DNA of 58,036 nucleotides from Myxococcales bacterium. GTDB lineage: Bacteria > Myxococcota_A > Polyangia > Polyangiales > Houyiibacteriaceae. Of the stretch, positions 26,172-33,363 are shown piece by piece (the stretch's first letter is position 1; each line of letters begins with the position of its first letter). The stretch spans positions 1 through 58,036 of the forward strand of contig JAOTXX010000017.1 of the NCBI GenBank assembly GCA_029862185.1, written 5' to 3'. The notes below the pieces were generated by a model, which was not told the DNA's origin, did no database searches, and saw nothing but the letters and a program-made list of their open reading frames with translations. Both the position numbers and the translations under genes were made by a program.

Positions 26172-26977
26172 CCAGCAACGCCGTTCCGCGCTGGTTCTCC
26201 GCGAACCCAAGCAAGGCCTGGGGGGAGAAGTTCTTCCTCGCCTACTCGACGGTCTGGATGACGATGATGGCCCTCGTGATGGGCCTCGGTGTCACCGATC
26301 GGCTGGGCGAGTGGGGTTTCATGGCGGTCGGTGTCGCCGTCGCGCTGCCTTTGGTGGCGGTCCCCGCGTTGATCCGCGATGAGAAACCGCTCGGCCGGCG
26401 CTGGTACCAGACCTATTGGTTCAAGGCGAACCTCTACATTGCAATCTTCAACTTTGCGGCGAACTACTTCGGAACGGAGTACTTCTTCGACGTTCTCGGC
26501 ATGGTTTACGACTACCCGATGATCGAGCTCAACTTGGATTCGACGCTCGTCGGATCGGGCGAACAGAGCGTCCCGCTAATCATGTACTTGCTCACACAGG
26601 CCTATTTCCTGACCTATCACACGACCGCCGTCATCGTGCTTCGCCGCATTCGGACGTCTCGGCTACCGATCGGCGGGCTGCTCTGGCCCGTGTTGCTTCT
26701 CGTCATCGCCTATTTTTGGGCCTGGATGGAAACCAAGGCGATGGCGAATCCCTGGGTCGAAAGCCAGTTCTACTACAAAGACATGGAACGTATGCTCGCG
26801 TACGGCTCGCTCTTCTACGCGCTCTACTTCGTGGCTAGCTTCCCGATTTTCTATGAGCTCGACGAACGACGCGAGGCAAACTGGAGCCTTCGGATCACTG
26901 CTGCGGCAGCATGCACAGCGAGTCTGGTCATGATGTTCCTATTGGACTTCGCTGCTGCGATCTTTGGACCGATCTAG
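26168..26977 (+). CDS. Cycloeucalenol cycloisomerase (CPI1)-like membrane protein
   Basis: The 269-residue protein has about six to seven membrane helices. It matches my recollection of plant CPI1 throughout: ANPSKAWGEKFFLAYS (12-27), WFKANLYIAIFNFAANYFGT with EYFFDVLG, a YFLTYHTTAVIVLRRIR segment, AYFWAWMETKAMAN, and LFYALYFVASFPIFYELDE with a final LLDFAAAIFGPI. CPI1 opens the 9-beta,19-cyclopropane ring of cycloeucalenol to give obtusifoliol, the substrate of plant CYP51. The start overlaps the cyp51 stop (ATGA), so the two are translationally coupled. This is the strongest sign that the locus handles cyclopropyl sterols. Activity is inferred. Confidence 0.85.
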   Translation: MTSNAVPRWFSANPSKAWGEKFFLAYSTVWMTMMALVMGLGVTDRLGEWGFMAVGVAVALPLVAVPALIRDEKPLGRRWYQTYWFKANLYIAIFNFAANYFGTEYFFDVLGMVYDYPMIELNLDSTLVGSGEQSVPLIMYLLTQAYFLTYHTTAVIVLRRIRTSRLPIGGLLWPVLLLVIAYFWAWMETKAMANPWVESQFYYKDMERMLAYGSLFYALYFVASFPIFYELDERREANWSLRITAAAACTASLVMMFLLDFAAAIFGPI

Positions 26978-27003
26978 CGCCCTGAGCTACGCAGGTAGGA
27001 GCG

Positions 27004-28248
27004 ATGTCTACGGAAATCGAGATTCACGGCGCATACGAACCGCGATTCGAGCCCGTTGCAAAGCTCATGCGCAAGCAAATCAAGCACTACGGCGGAGGCG
27101 CTGCAGCAGCGGTGTTTCTCGAGGGGAAGCCCGTCGTCGACATTTGGGGCGGACGCGCGCGCAAGGATGGCACGTCCTGGCGGCACGACACCATGTCGAT
27201 TTGTTACTCGGGTACGAAGGGGATCACGTCAACGGCGGTTCACATGCTCGTGGCGGACGGCTTGATCGACTACGAAGCGCCGGTCGCCGACTATTGGCCC
27301 GAGTTCGGCTGCAAGGGGAAGCAACAGATCACCGTTCGGCAGTTGCTATCTCACCAGGCAGGCCTCCACAAGCTAGTGCATCTCATCGAGAAGCTTCCGG
27401 AAATCCTCGACTGGGATCTGATCGTTTCCCGCCTCGCCAAGACGGAGCCGGACTTCCACCCCGGAACGGCCAATGCGTATCAGGCGGTCACGTTTGGTTG
27501 GCTCGTGGGCGAGCTGATTCGAAGGGTTTCGGGTCTCACGGTGTCTGAGTTCATCGATCGGCGCATCGCCAAACCACTGCAGCTCGACGGCCTCTACATC
27601 GGTGGCGCGGACACGCAGATGGATCGCATTCCAGATTTCGTTGGACTACCCGAGCTTCAGCGAGCTGGCGCCAGGCCGCTCTCCACGGATTACCGCGTTC
27701 CGTTCTGGGTTCGCTCCAAGAAGATGCGAGATCTCTGCAGGCGGGGCCTCACCCCACGGCATGCCAAAGAGCTTTTTTCGCACCCCGCGTTCTGGAAAGC
27801 TTGCTTGCCCGCCTTGAACGGGGTTGCGACCGCGCGCTCGCTCGCCAAGATGTACGCCCCACTTGCCATGGGGGGCGAGATCGACGGGGTTCGGCTGGTT
27901 TCCGATGAAGTCATTCGAGAGGCATCCGAGGTCCAAACGAAACGCGCGGACCGAGTGGCCATATATCCCCTTCATTGGAAGCTCGGCTACCACCGAACCG
28001 ACGCCTTTGTTTTGGACGTTCCGGAGGCGTTTGGACATTTCGGCCTCGGGGGCGCCGGTGGCTGGGCCAACCCCGAGCACAAGCTCTCGTTCGCGTTCCT
28101 GCACAGCGGTTTCCCGCTCACGATCATCGGACAGACACGCACCGTAATGATGACCGCTGCGGTTTATGAATCGCTCGGCATCTACGAGGGGCTCTGGCAT
28201 ACTCTGCGCCACGGACCGATCGTCGACTTGGTGCCGAAACGCTCGTAG
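27004..28248 (+). CDS. Serine hydrolase of the class C beta-lactamase/EstB family
   Basis: The 414-residue protein has the family VIII esterase/beta-lactamase-like pattern: the nucleophile motif S-x2-K in CYSGTKGITS, VRQLLSHQAGLHKLV, the Tyr motif in NAYQAVTFGWLVGELIRR, and a C-terminal HFGLGGAGGWANPE in place of KTG. Such enzymes are usually esterases or amidases, not true beta-lactamases. It has no signal peptide, so it is cytoplasmic. A GTAGGAGCG site precedes the ATG, 26 bp after the CPI1-like gene, which places it in the cyp51 transcript. A sterol-ester or acyl substrate is possible but not shown. Confidence 0.85.
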   Translation: MSTEIEIHGAYEPRFEPVAKLMRKQIKHYGGGAAAAVFLEGKPVVDIWGGRARKDGTSWRHDTMSICYSGTKGITSTAVHMLVADGLIDYEAPVADYWPEFGCKGKQQITVRQLLSHQAGLHKLVHLIEKLPEILDWDLIVSRLAKTEPDFHPGTANAYQAVTFGWLVGELIRRVSGLTVSEFIDRRIAKPLQLDGLYIGGADTQMDRIPDFVGLPELQRAGARPLSTDYRVPFWVRSKKMRDLCRRGLTPRHAKELFSHPAFWKACLPALNGVATARSLAKMYAPLAMGGEIDGVRLVSDEVIREASEVQTKRADRVAIYPLHWKLGYHRTDAFVLDVPEAFGHFGLGGAGGWANPEHKLSFAFLHSGFPLTIIGQTRTVMMTAAVYESLGIYEGLWHTLRHGPIVDLVPKRS

Positions 28249-28271
28249 TGAATGAACATGGGAAGGGCGGC

Positions 28272-29651
28272 ATGACCAAGCACATCGCGGTCGTTGGAGG
28301 AGGTGTCGCCGGCGTCGGCGCAGCGTGGGCGCTTCATCGCGCAGGCTATGAAGTCGATCTCTTCGAAAAAGCGCCGGCGCTTGGAGGCAATGCGAAGACG
28401 TTTCGATGGAGCGTGGATGGCGGTCACGTGGACTCCCCTCTGCTCGTCGTTGCCTGGCCGCAAATGTACTATCACAACTACGAGCTGCTCCTCGAGCAGC
28501 TCGGCGTCGGAATCGAAACGCTTCCGATTTCCTATTTCGTGCAGACCCCCGAAGGGCACTTTTGCCAAGACGGCCAGACGGGCATTCAGAAGCGCTTCGC
28601 ACCCGAGTTTCGGAGATGGAAGAAGCTGGTCGCCTTCGTCAGCAAGGTGAACGACTTCTTCCTTCCCCAGGAGCGCCATCACTCGCTCTACCACTTTTCA
28701 TACTTCAACCCTTTGAACCTCATCCCGCTCTACTGGATGGCGAGGCTCTTTGGGATCTCTCGTGCGTTCTGGGACACGATTTTCGTTCCGATCCATTGTG
28801 CCAGCTTCATCACCACTTCGATGCGTGGTGTTCCGGCAGTGATCCTGCCCTTGCTCGAGAGCATCGTACCGCTCGAAGAGCCAACGCAGATGGGCACCTG
28901 GCGAGGCGCTCCCCGCCAGGTCTTCGACCGGATGACGGCACGATTCTCCGATCGGGTGCACACCGATCACGAGATCACCCACGTTGAGCGACGCAATGAC
29001 CGATTCGTAATCGCGGACTCCAAAGGCAGGCGCTACGAGGCCGACGAGGTCGTCTTCGCTTGCGATTCAACCTCCGTATTGGACGCGCTCGAATCTCCCA
29101 GTTGGCTTCAGCGCCTTCTGTTGGGCAACGCGGAGTACGTCGACGACGTCGATCCCGCGTTTTCGAGTTTCGTCGTGCACTCGGACACCAGCATTTTTCC
29201 CGGCAAGCATCGGCAACGAATTCTTTCTGAGTTCAACACGTACTCGGAAATCAATGAGGCAGGCGCGCTCGAATGCACGTTCGTGATTTCGGCGCAAAAC
29301 CCAAGCACGAAAGACAAAGGCGTTCCGATGCTGGTCACCTTCAACTCCCAGCGAGTAATCGAAAGAGTCCAGAAGCGAATCGAGCTGCCCCATCCGACGC
29401 ACAGCGTGTCGCTCCAGAACCTGATCATCATGTCGGCTATGCGGTATCTTCAAGGGAGGGACGGGGTCCACTACTGTGGAACATTCACCACTCCGGAGGG
29501 CGGCCACGACCTCTCATTCATGTCTGGGCTCGTGGTCGCACACGCGATCGGCGCCGACTATCCGTTCTCCATCGACCATACGGATGCCGTTGCCGACTTC
29601 AAACAGATGCAGAAAATGATGCTGAAGTCTGGATCCCGACGGCCGATCTAG
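28272..29651 (+). CDS. FAD-dependent oxidoreductase (amine oxidase/desaturase-like)
   Basis: The 459-residue protein begins with the dinucleotide-binding fold AVVGGGVAGVGAAWALHRAG ... LFEKAPALGGNAKTF and ends with YCGTFTTPEGGHDLSFMSGLVVAHAIG, the C-terminal FAD clamp of the amine oxidase/phytoene desaturase-like group (COG2907-type). It could oxidise or reduce a C-C bond in a lipid substrate. ATG 28272 with GGAAGGGC upstream is preferred over the GTG at 28248 that overlaps the previous stop. It follows the serine hydrolase by 23 bp and overlaps the convergent EBP-like gene by 4 bp. Confidence 0.85.
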   Translation: MTKHIAVVGGGVAGVGAAWALHRAGYEVDLFEKAPALGGNAKTFRWSVDGGHVDSPLLVVAWPQMYYHNYELLLEQLGVGIETLPISYFVQTPEGHFCQDGQTGIQKRFAPEFRRWKKLVAFVSKVNDFFLPQERHHSLYHFSYFNPLNLIPLYWMARLFGISRAFWDTIFVPIHCASFITTSMRGVPAVILPLLESIVPLEEPTQMGTWRGAPRQVFDRMTARFSDRVHTDHEITHVERRNDRFVIADSKGRRYEADEVVFACDSTSVLDALESPSWLQRLLLGNAEYVDDVDPAFSSFVVHSDTSIFPGKHRQRILSEFNTYSEINEAGALECTFVISAQNPSTKDKGVPMLVTFNSQRVIERVQKRIELPHPTHSVSLQNLIIMSAMRYLQGRDGVHYCGTFTTPEGGHDLSFMSGLVVAHAIGADYPFSIDHTDAVADFKQMQKMMLKSGSRRPI

Positions 29652-30349
29652 CGGAAGACCCCGTACGAGCCCTCGAGAACCAGTTGGATGCTCGTGCAGA
29701 GCCCCCAGATCGGAAAGACGAACCACATCAGGTTCGTGATCCCCACGAACAGCAACAAGTCTTTCACCGAGTGGCCTTTGTGGCGGTCGTTGTTGAAGAA
29801 CTGGAAGAAGTAGACGGCGGTCCCATAGAACATCTGCCAGAACATGATTAGGCCGAGGATGCCGAGCCAGCGCGCCGGCATCAGCTCGAACGTCATGCCG
29901 AAGGCGAACGCGGTTGCCGGTATGATCGTGGTGAAGCCGTTTCCGACGTCGATGTTGTAGCCGAATGAACGGCGGTCGGAATAGCCCGGGTCGAACAGCG
30001 AGTAGCTGGACCAAATCGCCGTCCATTGGCGGAACGAGAGCACCTGAAGAATCGGGATCGGGCGGGCGAAGATTTCCCCGATGCGTTGCATCTCACGTCC
30101 GCGGTAGGGTTCTTTGATTGCGTCATACTCGGCTTGAATTTGATCCTGGCAAACCATGAGAGCGATTTCCCACCAGTTGATCAGCACGTTGATCACGAGA
30201 AAGAACGCTAGGCCGATCTGCGTCGGATTGTACACGCCATGGACACGCTGGTGCAGCCAGGTGTGAAAGACGGTGCCGGTGACGATGACGATTCCGATGA
30301 CCGCAGCGGTGGGGATTGCAAGCCCTCTCGGCTCTGTTGTGGACTCCAT
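29648..30349 (-). CDS. EXPERA/EBP-like polytopic membrane protein
   Basis: The 233-residue protein has about five helices. The second half resembles emopamil-binding protein (sterol delta8-delta7 isomerase): MFYGTAVYFFQFF aligns with the family YG-x-x-x-YF segment, and GITNLMWFVFPIWGL carries the conserved N206-x2-W209 pair. WSSYSLFDPGYSDRRSFG resembles the W-x-x-Y-x-x-x-D-x-x-Y stretch. However, the His and one Glu needed by the human isomerase appear to be replaced (about I57 and I142-P144), while E61 and a Thr in PATAF fit. The fold call is better than the activity call. ATG 30349 (GGAG upstream) is used instead of the TTG just before it. Confidence 0.65.
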   Translation of the reverse strand: MESTTEPRGLAIPTAAVIGIVIVTGTVFHTWLHQRVHGVYNPTQIGLAFFLVINVLINWWEIALMVCQDQIQAEYDAIKEPYRGREMQRIGEIFARPIPILQVLSFRQWTAIWSSYSLFDPGYSDRRSFGYNIDVGNGFTTIIPATAFAFGMTFELMPARWLGILGLIMFWQMFYGTAVYFFQFFNNDRHKGHSVKDLLLFVGITNLMWFVFPIWGLCTSIQLVLEGSYGVFR

Positions 30350-30408
30350 CAATTTTCTCCGTAGCCAGACAGGGTCTCCGTACTATGCTCCCGCCGGAGG
30401 CAAGGCAA

Positions 30409-31329
30409 ATGACTGCGGTGAAGCAAGCGGGGTACTTGGTCTTCGAGGTGAGTGACCTCTCGGCATGGGAGGAATTCGGCACGAAGATCCTCGGCCTCCA
30501 GGTCGTCAATCGGCGGGGTGACGGCGGTTTTTCGCTGCGAATGGATGGCTATGCGCAGCGCTTTTTCATTCAGCCAGGGCCTGTGGATGACCTCGCGGCC
30601 GTGGGCTGGGAGGTCGAAGGACCGAAGGAGCTTGCAGAGATCATGCAGCGTCTCAGAAGCGCGGGGCACCAGGTCGTCGAGTGCAGCCTGGAACAAGCCG
30701 CCGAGCGAAACGTGCAAAGACTCGTTCGGACGAGTGACCCGGCTGGGAATCCCATTGAGATCTTTTACGGACCCCAGATGGCGGCTGAACCTTTCGTCTC
30801 CGAAGTCGTTCCTTCGGGTTTCGTAGCGGACGAACAGGGTTTTGGGCACGTCGTCATCGTCTCGAAAGACGATGAGAAGCACGAAGACTTTTACGCCACC
30901 ATGTTTGGCTTCGAGCTAAGCGACTACATTCGCTGCGAGTACTTCGGCCACCAGATCAACGTGACCTTCATGCATGCCAATTCGCGGCATCACTCGCTCG
31001 CATTCGGGGGAGGGCAGCTCAAGCGCATTCACCACTTCATGGTGCAGGCCAAGTCCATGGACGAGGTCGGCCGTTGTTACGACCGCTTTCTCTTCTCGGG
31101 CGGAATGGTTCACCAGACGCTCGGCCGACATCCGAACGACAAAATGTTTTCGTTCTACGGATACACGCCGTCGGGCTTCCACTTCGAGTTCGGGGCCGGC
31201 GCCATCGAGATCGAAGAGGGCTGGCAGAGCACAGTTCACGGCAAGGTGAGCGAATGGGGGCATCACCCGCCACAACTGCTCACCAAGGCGTACCGCCGTG
31301 CGAAAGAAGCCCGAAGCAAGAACGATTGA
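30409..31329 (+). CDS. Class I extradiol ring-cleavage dioxygenase (BphC/HsaC-like)
   Basis: The 306-residue protein has two VOC modules, as in BphC/HsaC. The expected ligands are present: H147 (GFGHVVIV), H209 (RIHHFMVQ) and E260 (GFHFEFGAG) for Fe(II). H195 (SRHHSLAF) and the Tyr of FYGYTPSG sit where BphC has its catalytic His and Tyr. These enzymes open catechol rings next to the hydroxyls; HsaC does so in steroid degradation. ATG 30409 is chosen for the GGAGG site 8 nt upstream. It is divergent from the EBP-like gene and 64 bp before a matching ring-cleavage hydrolase gene. Confidence 0.88.
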   Translation: MTAVKQAGYLVFEVSDLSAWEEFGTKILGLQVVNRRGDGGFSLRMDGYAQRFFIQPGPVDDLAAVGWEVEGPKELAEIMQRLRSAGHQVVECSLEQAAERNVQRLVRTSDPAGNPIEIFYGPQMAAEPFVSEVVPSGFVADEQGFGHVVIVSKDDEKHEDFYATMFGFELSDYIRCEYFGHQINVTFMHANSRHHSLAFGGGQLKRIHHFMVQAKSMDEVGRCYDRFLFSGGMVHQTLGRHPNDKMFSFYGYTPSGFHFEFGAGAIEIEEGWQSTVHGKVSEWGHHPPQLLTKAYRRAKEARSKND

Positions 31330-31339
31330 GCGGCCTCCG

Positions 31340-31368
31340 TTGGACCGCGCGCGTTCGATGGGATAGAA
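31340..31368 (+). promoter_or_regulatory. Possible sigma70 promoter overlapped by the palindrome
   Basis: TTGGAC at 31340-31345 lies 18 bp before TAGAAC at 31364-31369, a weak -35/-10 pair. The -10 half lies inside the palindrome, as expected for a repressor site that blocks RNA polymerase. Confidence 0.35.
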
Positions 31369-31377
31369 CGCGTTCTA
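31364..31377. promoter_or_regulatory. Perfect 14-bp palindrome TAGAACGCGTTCTA, KstR-like operator
   Basis: TAGAACGCGTTCTA is its own reverse complement and lies 16 bp before the ATG of the ring-cleavage hydrolase. It fits the TNNAACNNGTTNNA operator that I know for KstR, the TetR-family repressor of mycobacterial cholesterol catabolism. The TetR-family gene at 36585 is a candidate ligand, but that is inference. I found no second intergenic copy in the window. Confidence 0.65.
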
Positions 31378-31393
31378 GTTCGAGGTTCAAAGC

Positions 31394-32230
31394 ATGGTCG
31401 TAGAGGCAGTTCCCGAAGGAAAATACATCGAAGTCGGCAACGGCATCACGATGCACTACCACGAGGCGGGCAGCGGAGAACGTGGCACGGTTCTGTTCGT
31501 GCACGGTAGCGGTCCAGGCGCCAGCGGCTGGAGCAACTTCAAGGGGAACTACCCGCTCTTGGCCGAACGAGGCTATCGCACGATCGTTCCCGACACGATG
31601 GGCTACGGCTATTCGTCCAAGCCCGAAGAGGGCGCGTTCAGCCTCGATGATGTCGCGGCGCAGTACAAGGCGCTTCTCGACTCGCTCGGAATCGATCGGG
31701 TCACGGTCATCGGCAACTCGCAGGGCGGCGCGATCGCGATCGCGATGGCGCTCAACTACCCTGACCTCGTCACCAAGTTGGTCTTGATGGCTCCCGGCGG
31801 ACTCGAGACACGGGAGACCTACATGGAGATGGAGGGCATCAAAGCGATGATTCGCGTCCTCTACAAGGAAGGCATCAGCAAGGCGACGATGCGGAAGGTT
31901 TTTCGCCTTCAGCTTCACGACGAATCGAAGATCACCGACGAAGTCATCGAAGAGCGTTTCCAAGTCGCCATGACGCAGCACAAAGACAACATCGCGCGCA
32001 TCCGCGTGGCAAACCAGGAAGATCGGCTGTCGGAGATTCAGTGTCCGGTGCTCTGCTTTTGGGGCGCGAACGACAAGTTCTGCCCTGTGAGCGGCGCGTC
32101 CAAAATTGCGAGCCGCTGCGCAAACTCACGCACCGTCCTGATCTCCAGCTGCGGGCACTGGGTGATGGTCGAATACGCGAAGCTCTTCAACGAGCTCACG
32201 CTCCAGTTTCTCGACGACAGCCTAGGCTAA
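31394..32230 (+). CDS. Meta-cleavage-product hydrolase (BphD/HsaD-like)
   Basis: The 278-residue alpha/beta hydrolase has the features of C-C bond hydrolases that follow extradiol cleavage: the oxyanion loop HGSGPGASGWSNF (38-49), nucleophile S109 in GNSQGG, acid D227 in GANDKFCP and H255 in GHWVMVEY. BphD and HsaD cut the dienoate made by BphC/HsaC. The position right after the dioxygenase supports this pairing. It has its own control region with a perfect palindrome and ends in an intrinsic terminator. Confidence 0.9.
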   Translation: MVVEAVPEGKYIEVGNGITMHYHEAGSGERGTVLFVHGSGPGASGWSNFKGNYPLLAERGYRTIVPDTMGYGYSSKPEEGAFSLDDVAAQYKALLDSLGIDRVTVIGNSQGGAIAIAMALNYPDLVTKLVLMAPGGLETRETYMEMEGIKAMIRVLYKEGISKATMRKVFRLQLHDESKITDEVIEERFQVAMTQHKDNIARIRVANQEDRLSEIQCPVLCFWGANDKFCPVSGASKIASRCANSRTVLISSCGHWVMVEYAKLFNELTLQFLDDSLG

Positions 32231-32231
32231 G

Positions 32232-32249
32232 AGGGGACGCTCCCCTTTT
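32232..32249 (+). terminator. Rho-independent terminator after the hydrolase gene
   Basis: AGGGGA-CGC-TCCCCT forms a 6-bp GC-rich stem with a 3-nt loop and is followed by TTTTC, starting 1 bp after the TAA stop. It also lies just beyond the end of the convergent DctP gene. Confidence 0.7.
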
Positions 32250-32254
32250 CTCGG

Positions 32255-33268
32255 TCAGTTATCGGCGATGGCCTTTTCGACGGCCTCTAGGAGGCTTTTG
32301 CTGTAGACGCGGCCGGTCAGATTCTCCCGCGTCTTTTTGGCGACCGCGTCCCACGCCGATTTGTGGGCCGCCGTGTCGACCTCGATCATGCCGCGTTTGA
32401 TGAGTGACGCGTAGGCCCGTTCGTCGTCCCGGCGCGCCATTACGTCGCCGGCACGCGCGGCGCGCTCGCTGGTCTCCATGAGTACCTTCTGGTCATGCGC
32501 GCTCAGTAGGTCGAATTTCTCCTGCTTGATGACCGAGCCGCCGATGATGATGCCGAAGTTCTCTTTCGCCATGTAGTTGAGGCGCGTGTACCACTGCAGC
32601 GCAACGGCGGCGAGGGCCGACGCCGGCACCGTATCGAGCATGCCTGTCTGCAAGCCGCCATATACCTCAGGCACACCCATGCGAACTGGATTGGCGCCTA
32701 TCGTGGTGACGTAGCCAGCGAACACGGGGTCGTCCTTCCATGCCCAAGGACGAAGCCTCTTCAGGTCTTCGGGTTTGGCGAACTTCTCCAACGAGAAGAT
32801 GCGGTTTTTGCCGGCCTCACCCCAGGCCAGCATGACGAAACCGTTTTCCTTGAACAGTTTTGCGAACCGTTCGCCCAACTGGTCGCGCGCTCGTTCGAGC
32901 TGATCGTATTCCGTGATCATGCCGGGCGCGGTCAACACCAGCACCGGTCGCGCGACCATTCCAAGCCCGGTCGTGGTCACCCCGGCCGCATCCATTTGTC
33001 CCGCCCGCACCTTGCGAATGAAGTCGCGCTCGTCGCCCTGACTGCCTCCGGAATAGAAGCGAAGCTCGACTCGATTCTCAGTTTCCTTCTTCAAGCTGCG
33101 GTTCCAGGCCTTCATCAACTTCATGAACGACGAACCGGGAGGCGCGAGGGAGGCAAAGCGGATGATCGTCGCGGATGCGGCGTTCGCCCGAGGGACGGAA
33201 ACCGCGCCGGGCAACATGAAAGCGCCTAGGGCGAGGGCCGCGATGAAGAGATGGTTGGCTTTGCTCAT
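32255..33268 (-). CDS. TRAP transporter DctP-type periplasmic binding protein (orphan)
   Basis: The 337-residue protein has a signal peptide (about 1-30, ...PRANA) and the TRAP solute-receptor (DctP) pattern: IRFASLAPPGSSFMKLMKAWNR, VELRFYSGGSQGDERDFIRKVRAGQMDAAGVT, RLRPWAWKDDPVFAGYVTTIGANPV and VPEVYGGLQTGMLDTVPAS. DctP proteins hand small acids to DctQM membrane subunits, but no dctQ or dctM is near. The start at 33268 (MSKANHLF) is chosen for the signal peptide. Orphan members may bind other hydrophobic ligands; a lipid or sterol role is speculation from context. Confidence 0.82.
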   Translation of the reverse strand: MSKANHLFIAALALGAFMLPGAVSVPRANAASATIIRFASLAPPGSSFMKLMKAWNRSLKKETENRVELRFYSGGSQGDERDFIRKVRAGQMDAAGVTTTGLGMVARPVLVLTAPGMITEYDQLERARDQLGERFAKLFKENGFVMLAWGEAGKNRIFSLEKFAKPEDLKRLRPWAWKDDPVFAGYVTTIGANPVRMGVPEVYGGLQTGMLDTVPASALAAVALQWYTRLNYMAKENFGIIIGGSVIKQEKFDLLSAHDQKVLMETSERAARAGDVMARRDDERAYASLIKRGMIEVDTAAHKSAWDAVAKKTRENLTGRVYSKSLLEAVEKAIADN

Positions 33269-33363
33269 GGGTCTCTCTATGGGGAACGCGGGGTGTGACT
33301 GCAATCGCTGAGTTTGAGAATCCGACGCGAGTCCCACTACGGGGATTCAAGTCGAATCTGACC

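Noticed and set aside
27004-28248. Antibiotic-resistance beta-lactamase
   Set aside because: No signal peptide, and the KTG box is replaced by GxG; the family VIII esterase group fits better.
28272-29651. Possible DHCR24-type sterol C24 reductase
   Set aside because: It has an N-terminal Rossmann GxGxxG fold, not the FAD_binding_4 fold of DHCR24.
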